From Suttonella ornithocola (GTDB taxonomy: Bacteria > Pseudomonadota > Gammaproteobacteria > Cardiobacteriales > Cardiobacteriaceae), in the NCBI RefSeq assembly GCF_001889065.1, contig NZ_LWHB01000005.1, forward strand, positions 1 to 14,077: DNA of 14,077 bases. The letters are read 5' to 3'. Positions 6,812 to 14,077 of the stretch are shown here, piece by piece (the stretch's first letter is position 1; each line of letters begins with the position of its first letter). The position numbers and the translations under genes were made by a program. The notes below the pieces were generated by a model. It was not told the DNA's origin. It saw nothing but the letters and a program-made list of their open reading frames with translations, and made no database searches.

Positions 6812-8131
6812 TTAATCGCTCAATGTGGGGGCTTTCCAAGGAGCAATCCAAGTCAAAATTATTAGTCCTGGAAGAGCGAGGAAGAAGCATAAATAGAAAA
6901 AATGTTCATAACCTAATCCTTGAAAATGAATATGTCCAATGATTGGGAAGGTTTTTTCAAAACCTTCTATTAACGCGCCGGTTACGGCGTTTACAACTGT
7001 TCTTGGAATGGCTGCCAAGCTAGTAAATAGTGCGAATTGTGTGGCGGTATAAGCAGGATGTGTTTGACTAGCAATATAAGCGACAAATGCCGCCGTGCCC
7101 AAGCCTGCACTAAAATATTCGCCTACAATAACAATCGCTAATTTTGATAATTCGCTGGTATGAATGCTCTCAAAATGCCCGTAGCTTGCCAACCAAGCGT
7201 AACCAAGAATGGTAATAACTTGTAAAAAGCCAAATACCCATAAAGAACGGTTAATACCAAGCTTTACCATCCAAGCTCCCCCAAGAAGTGTGCCAATCAC
7301 CCCTGGCCATAAAGTTGCGTTTTTTACAACGAGTGCAATATCGGTTTTGCTATAGCCCATATCTAAGATAAAAGGGCTTTGTAAGGCAGTCGCCATGCTG
7401 TCGCCCAATTTATAGAGAAATATAAATAGTAGGACGAAAAGAGCATTTTTAACGCCTTTTCGTTGGAAAAATTCTTTAAAAGGCTGAATGACGGTGTCTT
7501 GTAATGTTCGAGGACGATCATCTGGTAGCGGTGGCTCTTTTGCTAGCACTAATGTCATAAAAATGCCTGGCAACATAAATAAGGCAGTGATATAAAAGAC
7601 GCTAGACCATGAAATATGATCAGCAAGAAAGACGGCTAGGGCGCCAGGTACTAACTGCGCTAAACGATAAGCATTAATATGAATGGCATTTCCCAATCCA
7701 AGTTCGGCATCAGTGAGTATTTCTCGTCGGAAAGCATCTAAAGCAATATCTTGCAAAGCAGAAAAGAAATTCATGCTAATGGCTAAGAAAACAATGGTAT
7801 GTAGGTTAAGTTGTGGTTGAGTTAAGCCAAATGCAGCGATAAAAGCCAATAAGCATAGCTGTGTAAGCAATATCCAGCCCCGTCGTCTGCCAAAACGTCC
7901 AAAACCAATGGCATCTAAGAAAGGTGCAAATAGGAATTTCCAAGTATAGGGTAGTCCTGCTAAGGAAAAAGCCGCAATGCTTTTCAAGTTTAGGCCATTA
8001 TCATGAAACCAGACAGGCAGTAGGTTTAATCCAATAAATAAAGGTAAGCCGCTGCTAAAGCCACCAAATACACAGATGAGCATTTTTCGGCTATAGAGCG
8101 CTTGTCGTAAGGTGAGTGGTTGGTTAGTCAT
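6812..8131 (-). CDS. ampG: AmpG-type muropeptide MFS permease
   Basis: This is a 439-residue inner-membrane permease of the major facilitator superfamily. AmpG imports GlcNAc-anhydromuramyl peptides from the periplasm for cell-wall recycling. The sequence has the usual landmarks: GGFSSGLPLFIGLNLLPVW (23-41), LAGLPYTWKFLFAPFLD (58-74) and the cytoplasmic loop FGRRRGWILLTQ (80-91). These are followed by about ten further hydrophobic segments, consistent with 12 or more helices, and the length is near the E. coli protein (491) minus the extra C-terminal helices. I see no Shine-Dalgarno before the ATG at 8131, and a hairpin lies only 18 bases upstream. The next Met (residue 17) has no better site, so the first one is kept. 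The gene stands alone functionally: no ampD or nagZ is nearby. Confidence 0.88.
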   Translation of the reverse strand: MTNQPLTLRQALYSRKMLICVFGGFSSGLPLFIGLNLLPVWFHDNGLNLKSIAAFSLAGLPYTWKFLFAPFLDAIGFGRFGRRRGWILLTQLCLLAFIAAFGLTQPQLNLHTIVFLAISMNFFSALQDIALDAFRREILTDAELGLGNAIHINAYRLAQLVPGALAVFLADHISWSSVFYITALFMLPGIFMTLVLAKEPPLPDDRPRTLQDTVIQPFKEFFQRKGVKNALFVLLFIFLYKLGDSMATALQSPFILDMGYSKTDIALVVKNATLWPGVIGTLLGGAWMVKLGINRSLWVFGFLQVITILGYAWLASYGHFESIHTSELSKLAIVIVGEYFSAGLGTAAFVAYIASQTHPAYTATQFALFTSLAAIPRTVVNAVTGALIEGFEKTFPIIGHIHFQGLGYEHFFYLCFFLALPGLIILTWIAPWKAPTLSD

Positions 8132-8138
8132 AAGCGAA

Positions 8139-8172
8139 GAAAATAATAAAGCGCAAGTGGTAGGCTTGCGCT
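8139..8172 (-). terminator. Intrinsic terminator after the SUKH-SUFU gene
   Basis: On the minus strand AGCGCAAG (8172-8165) and CTTGCGCT (8157-8150) form a perfect 8-bp stem with a 7-base loop. It is followed at once by TTTATTATTTT (8149-8139). It lies 20 bases past the SUKH-SUFU stop. Because it ends only about 8 bases before the ampG ATG, it may also act on ampG, as an attenuator or by leaving ampG with a short leader. Confidence 0.75.
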
Positions 8173-8191
8173 ATGGTTGAAGGGAAAGTTG

Positions 8192-9499
8192 TTATTGCTG
8201 TGAAACTGCATTTGCCCGTTGTGGGTTGATAATATCCCCAACGTTTGCGGCTTTTAATGTTTGGTTTAAAGCAGCGTAGCCGTATTCATATTGATACTGT
8301 TGTTCGGCAGAATATAAGGGAACAATCACTAATTGTCGGATGCTTTCACCATGAGCGGTTGAAATCAGAGTCTCTTGAGCGGTAAATAAGGTTGAGTAGC
8401 GCAGGCTAATTTCTTTGAAAGGCAATGCTTCCACGCCAGATAGCTCAAAAGTGCTGTTAATATCAATTCGTTGCCCTTCTTTGAGAAGTTCGGCAAGCGT
8501 TTTGAATACTGCCAATATCCAAGATTGTTGTTCTGTCATTTGGATTTGGTCGCCGTTTAAGAAGTATTCTGGCGGAAAGAATGCTAATAGCTCAATATGT
8601 TCAAAGGTATTTTTGGTATCCCCGTCTTCTGCTGAAGGCATTTCAATGGTGCTAAGTCCATTGGTGGCAAGTGCATGGTAAGGTCGTTGTTCTTCTGGTG
8701 CAAACCAGTAGATATCATATAAAGCATCACCAGGATATTCGGTTTCATCAATGACCATAAAGTTTTCATCGCCAAATTGGTTCATGAGATGTTCATGAAC
8801 CGCAGAGCGGAAATAGCCTTCTTGGTTAAACTCTCCATCAGAGGTTAATACGCCCATTTCTTGACCAATTTCATCAAAAAGGGTCGCAATATCGCTTTCT
8901 TCTTCGCCTAACCAATAGCTTTCTACCCAATTCTCAAAGCTATTTGCCATTCGATAAACTTCCCAATCTTCATCAATGCTTTCATCTCCAATATTAATGA
9001 GTAAGACTTGTCCGATTTCACCGTCTTCTTGCGGATCAAAATCTAAGCAAAAGTATTGCTCTAAACTATTTTTAGAAATGGGTAACCATCTGGTATGAAA
9101 AGGATAAGGCTTATATTCTCCATGGTTATCATCTTGCTCTAGAATAATGTCTTGCCAATCGTTACCAAAGTAATCTTCTGCTTTTTGGCAAATGGTCTGA
9201 ATCGCCGTTTCTATTTCTGTAAGCGATAGCCAACGGTCTGTTAAGGACATATTTTGTAAATCTTCTTTTGATAGTCCATGTTCTGATGGCTCCATAAAGT
9301 CGCTTAAGGCATCCATATCAACGGTTTGCGTAGAAACAGAGCCGTTAGCTTTTAAATAGAGGGCTTTAAATAGGGGAGAAAGTTCGATTTGATGTTGTGC
9401 TTCAAATGCACTAAGTTCGGCTTCAGTCGCTGGAGGATTAAACTGAAAATCGTCTTCTTCTAAAGCTTCGATGAGTTGTTGGAGAGTGCTGTGGTTCAT
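8192..9499 (-). CDS. SUKH (SMI1/KNR4)-SUFU two-domain immunity-type protein
   Basis: This is a 435-residue acidic, soluble protein with no signal peptide. Residues about 1-200 are a SUKH/SMI1-KNR4 domain: ELSPLFKALYLKANG (39-53), DRWLSLTEIETAI (88-100), TRWLPISKNSLEQYFCLDF (136-154), IGQVLLI (162-168) and SFENWVESY (187-195) follow the family pattern. Residues about 220-415 resemble a suppressor-of-fused (SUFU) domain: DIYWFAPEEQRPYHALATNG (262-281), LLAFFPPEYF (304-313), WILAVFKTLAELLKEG (327-342) and IRQLVIVPLYSAEQ (387-400). Both folds are known as immunity proteins that neutralise polymorphic toxins, so the fusion suggests a poly-immunity protein. No toxin gene is adjacent; the nearest is the FHA/CdiA-like relic about 4 kb away, with IS copy 1 between. 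AAGGA at 9509-9505 is a suitable ribosome site. The domain calls rest on motif resemblance; the target toxin is unknown. Confidence 0.82.
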   Translation of the reverse strand: MNHSTLQQLIEALEEDDFQFNPPATEAELSAFEAQHQIELSPLFKALYLKANGSVSTQTVDMDALSDFMEPSEHGLSKEDLQNMSLTDRWLSLTEIETAIQTICQKAEDYFGNDWQDIILEQDDNHGEYKPYPFHTRWLPISKNSLEQYFCLDFDPQEDGEIGQVLLINIGDESIDEDWEVYRMANSFENWVESYWLGEEESDIATLFDEIGQEMGVLTSDGEFNQEGYFRSAVHEHLMNQFGDENFMVIDETEYPGDALYDIYWFAPEEQRPYHALATNGLSTIEMPSAEDGDTKNTFEHIELLAFFPPEYFLNGDQIQMTEQQSWILAVFKTLAELLKEGQRIDINSTFELSGVEALPFKEISLRYSTLFTAQETLISTAHGESIRQLVIVPLYSAEQQYQYEYGYAALNQTLKAANVGDIINPQRANAVSQQ

Positions 9500-9625
9500 A
9501 AGCGTCCTTCTTTAAGCAGGCTATTAGGAAATTTGATTTATTTTCATTCTACAACTGTTTATCTTTGCATAATGACACGAGCCATTATTTGGTGCAAGCG
9601 CTGGTCAATAATCCCAATGTTTCTC

Positions 9626-9639
9626 TTGATATAGGTCAA
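9626..9639 (+). promoter_or_regulatory. FNR/NNR-type activator site of nosR
   Basis: TTGATATAGGTCAA matches the FNR-family consensus TTGAT-N4-ATCAA at 9 of 10 positions. Its centre is 9632.5. With the -10 at 9662-9667 and transcription starting about seven bases later (about 9674), the centre is near -41.5, the standard class II activation position. FNR, or a nitrosative-stress relative such as NNR/DNR, would switch on nosRZ without oxygen. Confidence 0.78.
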
Positions 9640-9661
9640 GGTAAAAAAAGTATGAGATGAC

Positions 9662-9667
9662 TAAAAT
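9662..9667 (+). promoter_or_regulatory. Predicted -10 box of the nosR promoter
   Basis: TAAAAT differs from TATAAT at one position and lies 22 bases after the FNR-type site, the spacing expected at class II FNR promoters. No separate -35 is needed there. The predicted leader before the nosR ATG is about 28 bases. Confidence 0.6.
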
Positions 9668-9701
9668 CTTGTATTTATGATTATAAATCAAGGCTGATAT
9701 C

Positions 9702-11975
9702 ATGTGGCGCAAATGCTTATTCTTGCTCTTGTGTCTTTTTCTGCTTCCAAAGTCTTGGGCAGATATGGCTTCACAAACAGCATATCTTTCTAAATCCCAA
9801 ACGTTAGAAGAGTTTTTACACGATGTTCCAGCGCAAACGTTTTTTCCAGAAGCAACGGGCTATGGAGAAGTGCAAGAAAAGCCGCATTTAGTACCTGTGA
9901 TGAAAGGAACAACGCAAATTGGTTATGTCTTTTTAAATTCAGATTATGTGAATGCCGGTGGATATTCAGGCAAGCCGATTAAGATTTTAATTGGTGTTGA
10001 TAATCAATTTACTATCCGTGCGTTAAAATTGGTTAAGCATTCAGAGCCAATTGTGCTGATTGGTATTCCAGAGAAAAAGATAAACGCATTTATTGATAGT
10101 TATTTAGGGAGAAATTATACGCAAGGGAATAAAGCTGGCGTTCCTGATGTGATTACCGGTGCAACGGTAACCGTTATGGTCATCAATGAAACGATTGCAC
10201 GCAGTAGTTTATTATTTTCTCGCGCGGTGCGGTCAGAGCAAGGCGAACAAACACAAGTTATCGCGCAAACGCCAGATGTGCCTAAAACGCTATTGGAATA
10301 TCAAAAGGATGCGCCAGCTGCCGGTGATTGGGCGCAGATGCTGAAAGAAGGAGATGTTGCGCATTTGCATTTGACTGTTGGGGAAGTGAATGAAGCGTTT
10401 GCAACAGCAGGTAAAAAGGATGCGGCAGGTATTAGCGAATCCGATGACCCAAATGCGACTTTTATTGATTTATATGTCGCAGAAGTGAGCATCCCACAAA
10501 TTGGTCGCCCACTGTTAGGCGAAGCGCTCTATCAGCAAGCGAGTAAGTATTTAAAAGAAGGGGAAACGTTAATTCTCGTTGCGGGTAAAGGTTTATATTC
10601 TTTCAAGGGTTCTGGCTATGTTCGAGGCGGTATTTTTGACCGCGTTAAAATTGAGCAAGATGGCGAGGGCTTTCATTTTAGAGATCGTAATCACCGCCGA
10701 ATTGGCGATATTATGATTGGTGGTGCGCCAAAATTTCCAGAAATTGCTTTATTTACCGTCCCAGCAGATAAAAATTTTAATGCGCTAAAACCTTGGACGT
10801 TGGATTTATTGGCACATCGTGCGGTTGGTCCGACGAAAAAAGAGTTTATTGAATTTAAGTTGCCATATCAATTACCTGAACGTTTGCTTAAGGAAGCACC
10901 TAATCCAGATTATCAACCGCCTAAGCCAGCAACCGTTAAAGCTGAGACAGAAAAATCTGAATCCATCAGTTCATCAGAAATGACTGCTGGTAATCAAACG
11001 GTAGATGCTGTAGATGAAGAAATGCCAACGCCCCTTTGGCAACGGTTATGGCAAGCAAAAACGGTCCAAATTATTGTATTGGCAGTTGCTTTATTGATTC
11101 TAACCTTGGTGTTTTTCTTCCAAGATTTTTTAGCGCAACATCCGAAGTTTTATAAAAAATTCCGTGTAATTTATTTGTGTTTTACGTTGTTTTGGTTGGG
11201 CGGATATATGACAGCACAATTGTCAATTGTGAATGTCTTTGCTTTTACCCATGCGTTAATGACAGGATTTGACTGGTCGTATTTTTTAATGGATCCAATG
11301 ATTTTTATGTTATGGGCAGCAACAGCCGCTTCTGCGTTACTTTGGAATAGAGGTGCTTTTTGTGGTTGGTTATGTCCTTTTGGCGCCTTACAAGAGTTAA
11401 CCAATAATCTAGCCAAGAAATTAGGCGTTAAGCAATTCAAATTGCCGTTTAAGGTACATGAACGAATGACAGCAATTAAATATCTTATTTTTATGTTGTT
11501 ATTTGGTTTTTCTTTATACGATTTAGGGTTAGCAGAAAAATTGGCTGAAATAGAGCCGTTTAAAGCATCAATTATTTTAAAGTTTGCGCGTGCTTGGCCT
11601 TATGTCGAGTTTGCTTTGGTCTTACTGATTATCGGTTTGTTTATTGAACGCTTTTATTGTCGCTATTTGTGTCCTTTGGGAGCAGCATTGGCGATTCCAG
11701 CAAAATTACGTTTGTTTGATTGGTTAAAACGGTATCCCACTTGTGGTAATCCGTGTCAGAAATGTGCGCAAGAATGCCCAGTAGAAGCGATTTTTCCTGA
11801 AGGAAATATCAATGCCAATGAATGTATTCAATGCTTGAATTGTCAGGTTTTGTATCACGATAAAAAGCGTTGTATGCATTTGTTAGAAGAAATTAAAAAA
11901 CAACAAAAATATGCGGCGCGTGCTAAGCGTGACCGTGAACGTTTGGCAGCACTTCAGGGTGAAGCAACAGAGTAA
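9702..11975 (+). CDS. nosR: NosR, membrane flavo/iron-sulfur protein for nitrous-oxide reduction
   Basis: This 757-residue polytopic inner-membrane protein is required for nosZ expression and for electron supply to or activation of N2O reductase. A signal peptide (WRKCLFLLLCLFLLPKSWA, cleaved near 20) leads into a periplasmic FMN-binding domain with the flavinylation motif DVITGATVT (149-157, Thr at about 155). After a Pro-rich linker (400-445) come hydrophobic helices from about 454. The NapH-like polyferredoxin part has CGWLCPFGA (554-562) and CRYLCPLGA (653-661), then two cytoplasmic 4Fe-4S clusters: Cys681/685/688/692 (CGNPCQKCAQECP) and Cys708/711/714 with Cys724. The length matches the family (about 700-780), so the gene looks intact. 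AAGG at 9690-9693 serves the ATG. The gap to nosZ is 29 bases, so they are co-transcribed. Regulation is probably by the FNR-type site upstream. With nosZ broken, NosR would have no local partner. Confidence 0.95.
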   Translation: MWRKCLFLLLCLFLLPKSWADMASQTAYLSKSQTLEEFLHDVPAQTFFPEATGYGEVQEKPHLVPVMKGTTQIGYVFLNSDYVNAGGYSGKPIKILIGVDNQFTIRALKLVKHSEPIVLIGIPEKKINAFIDSYLGRNYTQGNKAGVPDVITGATVTVMVINETIARSSLLFSRAVRSEQGEQTQVIAQTPDVPKTLLEYQKDAPAAGDWAQMLKEGDVAHLHLTVGEVNEAFATAGKKDAAGISESDDPNATFIDLYVAEVSIPQIGRPLLGEALYQQASKYLKEGETLILVAGKGLYSFKGSGYVRGGIFDRVKIEQDGEGFHFRDRNHRRIGDIMIGGAPKFPEIALFTVPADKNFNALKPWTLDLLAHRAVGPTKKEFIEFKLPYQLPERLLKEAPNPDYQPPKPATVKAETEKSESISSSEMTAGNQTVDAVDEEMPTPLWQRLWQAKTVQIIVLAVALLILTLVFFFQDFLAQHPKFYKKFRVIYLCFTLFWLGGYMTAQLSIVNVFAFTHALMTGFDWSYFLMDPMIFMLWAATAASALLWNRGAFCGWLCPFGALQELTNNLAKKLGVKQFKLPFKVHERMTAIKYLIFMLLFGFSLYDLGLAEKLAEIEPFKASIILKFARAWPYVEFALVLLIIGLFIERFYCRYLCPLGAALAIPAKLRLFDWLKRYPTCGNPCQKCAQECPVEAIFPEGNINANECIQCLNCQVLYHDKKRCMHLLEEIKKQQKYAARAKRDRERLAALQGEATE

Positions 11976-12004
11976 TAATTGAGACAATATAGGAGAATAG
12001 ATAA

Positions 12005-13750
12005 ATGTCTAACGATAAAAAATTTGCGTTAAACCGCCGAGGTTTTCTTGGCGCAACGGCTTTAACCGGTGGGGTAGGTGCATTAGGGGGCTTAACAGCA
12101 AGTCATTCTTTTGCGCAAGGTAGTGAAAAAATGGAATCTTCTATCGATGTCGCGCCTGGTGAACTTGATGAATATTATGTGTTTAATTCTGGCGGACAAA
12201 GTGGTGAAGTCAGAATTTTAGGAATGCCTTCTATGCGCGAATTGATGCGTATCCCAGTGTTTAACCGCGACAGCGCAACAGGCTGGGGACAAACCAATGA
12301 AAGCCGCAAAATTATGCGCGATGGTATGTTGCCAGAAACCAAAAAATTTTTAGAAGATAAAGGTGGCGTGTTCTTAAATGGAGATTTACACCATCCACAT
12401 ATGTCTTTTACTGATGGCACGTATGATGGACGTTATCTTTTTGTCAACGATAAAGCCAATACGCGTGTCGCACGGATTCGTTGTGATGTGATGAAGTGTG
12501 ATGCGATGGTGGAAATTCCAAATGTTTCAGGAATTCATGGTTTGCGCCCACAACGCTATCCACGTACAGGATATGTCTTTGCCAATGGCGAGCATATTAT
12601 CCCTTGGCCAAATAATGGTAGTGTATTAGATACCGATGATGTGAAAAATCAGTATTGGACAGCATTTACCGCCATTGACGGCGATACCATGAAAGTTGCT
12701 TGGCAGGTAAAAGTTGACGGTAACCTAGATAATTTAGATGCGGATTATCAAGGAAAATATGCTTTCTCTACTTGCTATAACTCAGAAAAAGGCACCGATG
12801 TTGGACAAATGTCAGCCAATGAAACCGACTGGGTTGTGGTGTTTAATATTAAAGCGATTGAAGAAGGCATTAAAAACGGGGATTTTAAAGAAATCAATGG
12901 GGTAAAAGTTCTTGACGGCACGCATGGCAGCAAATATACGCGTTATATTGCGGTTCCAAGCTCACCGCACGGCTGTAATGCGGCACCAGACGGTATTCAT
13001 GTGGTGCTAAACGGTAAGTTATCGCCAACGGTAACGGTCATTGATGTTCGTAAGCTAGATGATTTGTTTGCAGGTAAAATCAATGATGAAGATTTGGTTG
13101 TCGCGCAACCGGAATTAGGATTAGGCCCTCTGCATACGGCTTTTGACGGTAAAGGAAATGCTTTTACCACGCTGTTTATCGATAGCCAAATGGTGAAATG
13201 GAATATTGATGAAGCAATTAAAGCCTATAACGGCGATGAGAAAGCGCAACCCATTATTGAGAAGATTGATGTGCAATATCAACCGGGGCATAACCACACT
13301 TCAATGGGGGAAAACAAAGAAGCAGATGGTCAATGGTTGGTTTCTTTAAACAAGTTTTCTAAAGACCGATTCTTAAATGTTGGGGTTTTAAAACCAGAAA
13401 ATGATCAGTTAATCAATATTCAAGGCGAGCACATGAAAGTGGTGCATGATGGTCCAAGTTTTGCTGAGCCACATGACATGATTATTGTTCATCGTTCAAA
13501 AGTGAATCCACTTAGTATTTGGCCAGACCGTAAAGATCCTTTTTGGGCGGAAGCAACAGCACAAGCAGAAAAAGACGGCGTGGATTTAGATAATGACAAT
13601 AAAGTCGTGCGCGATGGAAATAAGGTACGCGTATATATGACGGCAACTGCTCCGGCTTTCGGTTTGTCTTCTTTTGAAGTCAATCAAGGGGATGAGGTTA
13701 CGGTTTATAGTCAAATCACTTATAATCCAATCTATCCAAAGCAGATATAA
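12005..13750 (+). pseudogene. nosZ: NosZ nitrous-oxide reductase, C-terminally truncated by an IS630 insertion
   Basis: NosZ reduces N2O to N2 in the periplasm. The start has a Tat signal, LNRRGFLGATAL (twin Arg 11-12), with likely cleavage after SFAQG, so this is a clade I type enzyme. All seven CuZ histidines appear present: His129 and His130 (HHPHMS), His178 (GIHGLR), His322 (SSPHGCN), His377 (GPLHTAF), His431 (GHNHTSMG) and His490 (AEPHDM). Native codons end at Val567 in the phrase QGDEVTV. TA at 13706-13707 is the IS target, and the last 14 residues (YSQITYNPIYPKQI) are encoded by the IS end. The whole cupredoxin CuA domain, with its CxxxCxxxH ligands and about 70-80 residues, is missing. 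AGGAG at 11991-11995 is a good ribosome site. The remaining protein could bind CuZ but lacks the electron entry site, so it should be inactive. nosDFY and nosL, usually downstream, are not in the window. Confidence 0.93.
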
Positions 13751-14077
13751 AGAACAACTTGTAGTAGAATTATCAAAAACAAACTGAGCATATCCTATGA
13801 CCTACTGCAGCCAATTCCGACAGAAAATTCTTAACGATATTGCTAATGGAGAAACTTGGCGCGCTGTTGCAAAGCGCTACAAGATCAGCAAATTCACCGT
13901 CTATAGCTGGATTAAAAATCCCCATCCTAAAGGCTTTACTGAGCGTAAGCCCTCAAAGATTGATGATGAAGCCTTGCTTAAGGATATTGAGCAGTATCCT
14001 GATGATTACCAATGGGAAAGCGCTAGACGTTTTAATTGCTCGCAATCAGCGATTTGTTATGCTCTAAAGCGACTAAA
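13708..14077 (+). mobile_element. IS630-family element, copy 2 (5' part, continues beyond the window)
   Basis: From the TA at 13706-13707 the sequence is the 5' end of the same element as copy 1, in the opposite orientation. Over about 370 bases I count five substitutions and one 1-base gap. It carries the TATAGTCAAATCACTTATAA end and the transposase start. The copy 1 length predicts about 570 more bases beyond the window edge, then a TA and the missing 3' end of nosZ. Confidence 0.92.
13798..14077 (+). CDS. IS630-family transposase of copy 2, N-terminal part, open at the window edge
   Basis: From the ATG at 13798 the frame is open through the last base (93 codons). It gives the helix-turn-helix region (ILNDIANGETWRAVAKRYK, ISKFTVYSWIKNP), then a basic linker GFTERKPSKIDDEALLKDI and a second DNA-binding stretch (YQWESARRFNCSQSAICYA). 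It keeps the Pro codon whose base is missing in copy 1, so it is the better-preserved copy and may encode an active enzyme. The window stops just at the start of the expected A7G slippage site and before the DDE domain. Confidence 0.85.

Larger units (their letters stand above)
9500..9701. other. Divergent intergenic region between the SUKH-SUFU gene and nosR
   Basis: About 200 bases separate two genes pointing away from each other. The right half carries the nosR promoter elements listed separately. A second imperfect dyad, CTTGTATTTAT against ATAAATCAAG (about 9669-9693), overlaps the predicted nosR start point and ribosome site and could be a further regulator site. On the minus strand TAGAAT (9551-9546) is a possible -10 for the SUKH-SUFU gene, but no good -35 is seen. 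Confidence 0.5.

Noticed and set aside
6727..6942. Plus-strand 71-codon frame across the ampG 3' end.
   Set aside because: It is mostly antisense to ampG codons, with no family resemblance.
13840..14067. Plus-strand frame starting at 13840 inside IS copy 2.
   Set aside because: It is out of frame with the transposase, whose true frame starts at 13798 and stays open to the window end.
1..14077. tRNA, rRNA or CRISPR arrays.
   Set aside because: No cloverleaf, rRNA stretch or regularly spaced direct repeats were seen by eye. The repeats present are explained by the IS copies, the MITE and the hemagglutinin repeats.

Overview
The window looks like a chromosomal accessory region of a host-associated, facultatively anaerobic gammaproteobacterium with low-to-moderate GC. 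It carries a two-partner-secretion (CdiA/FHA-type) adhesin, an AmpG muropeptide permease, PTS parts and a nitrous-oxide reductase locus, and it is heavily attacked by IS630/Tc1-type elements. A member of the Cardiobacteriales (Suttonella/Cardiobacterium type) would fit, but that is an impression from protein style and not a proven placement.

Left part (1-5061): a wreck of insertions. A decayed IS630 element (1-551) abuts the last ~75 codons of a large FHA/CdiA-like gene on the minus strand. A 92-bp MITE (780-871) separates this tail from the 1091-codon main body (856-4131). The 5' end of the body is cut by a second, different IS630 element (IS copy 1, 4120-5059). Removing the MITE and one TA target copy joins the body and the tail in frame. 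The secretion (TPS) domain and the natural C-terminus are both missing.

Middle part (5062-9499), all minus strand: a SUKH-SUFU double-domain protein (two immunity-protein folds in one chain), a hairpin terminator, ampG, and a tightly linked pair made of an AgaF-like PTS EIIA and an iron-type alcohol/glycerol dehydrogenase-family enzyme.

Right part (9500-14077), plus strand: a nos locus. An FNR-type site sits exactly where a class II activator site should be (centre about -41.5 from the predicted start), followed by nosR and nosZ. nosZ is interrupted after codon 567 by IS copy 2, a near-identical inverted copy of IS copy 1. The CuZ domain remains but the whole CuA domain is lost. IS copy 2 runs off the window with an open transposase frame.

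The most notable points are: (i) one IS family and its MITE have disabled both a contact-toxin/adhesin gene and N2O reductase, always at TA; (ii) the MITE keeps the two distinguishable ends of the resident IS; (iii) two divergent IS630 transposases share an A7G slippage site at the same domain junction; (iv) an orphan SUKH-SUFU poly-immunity protein lies near the toxin relic.
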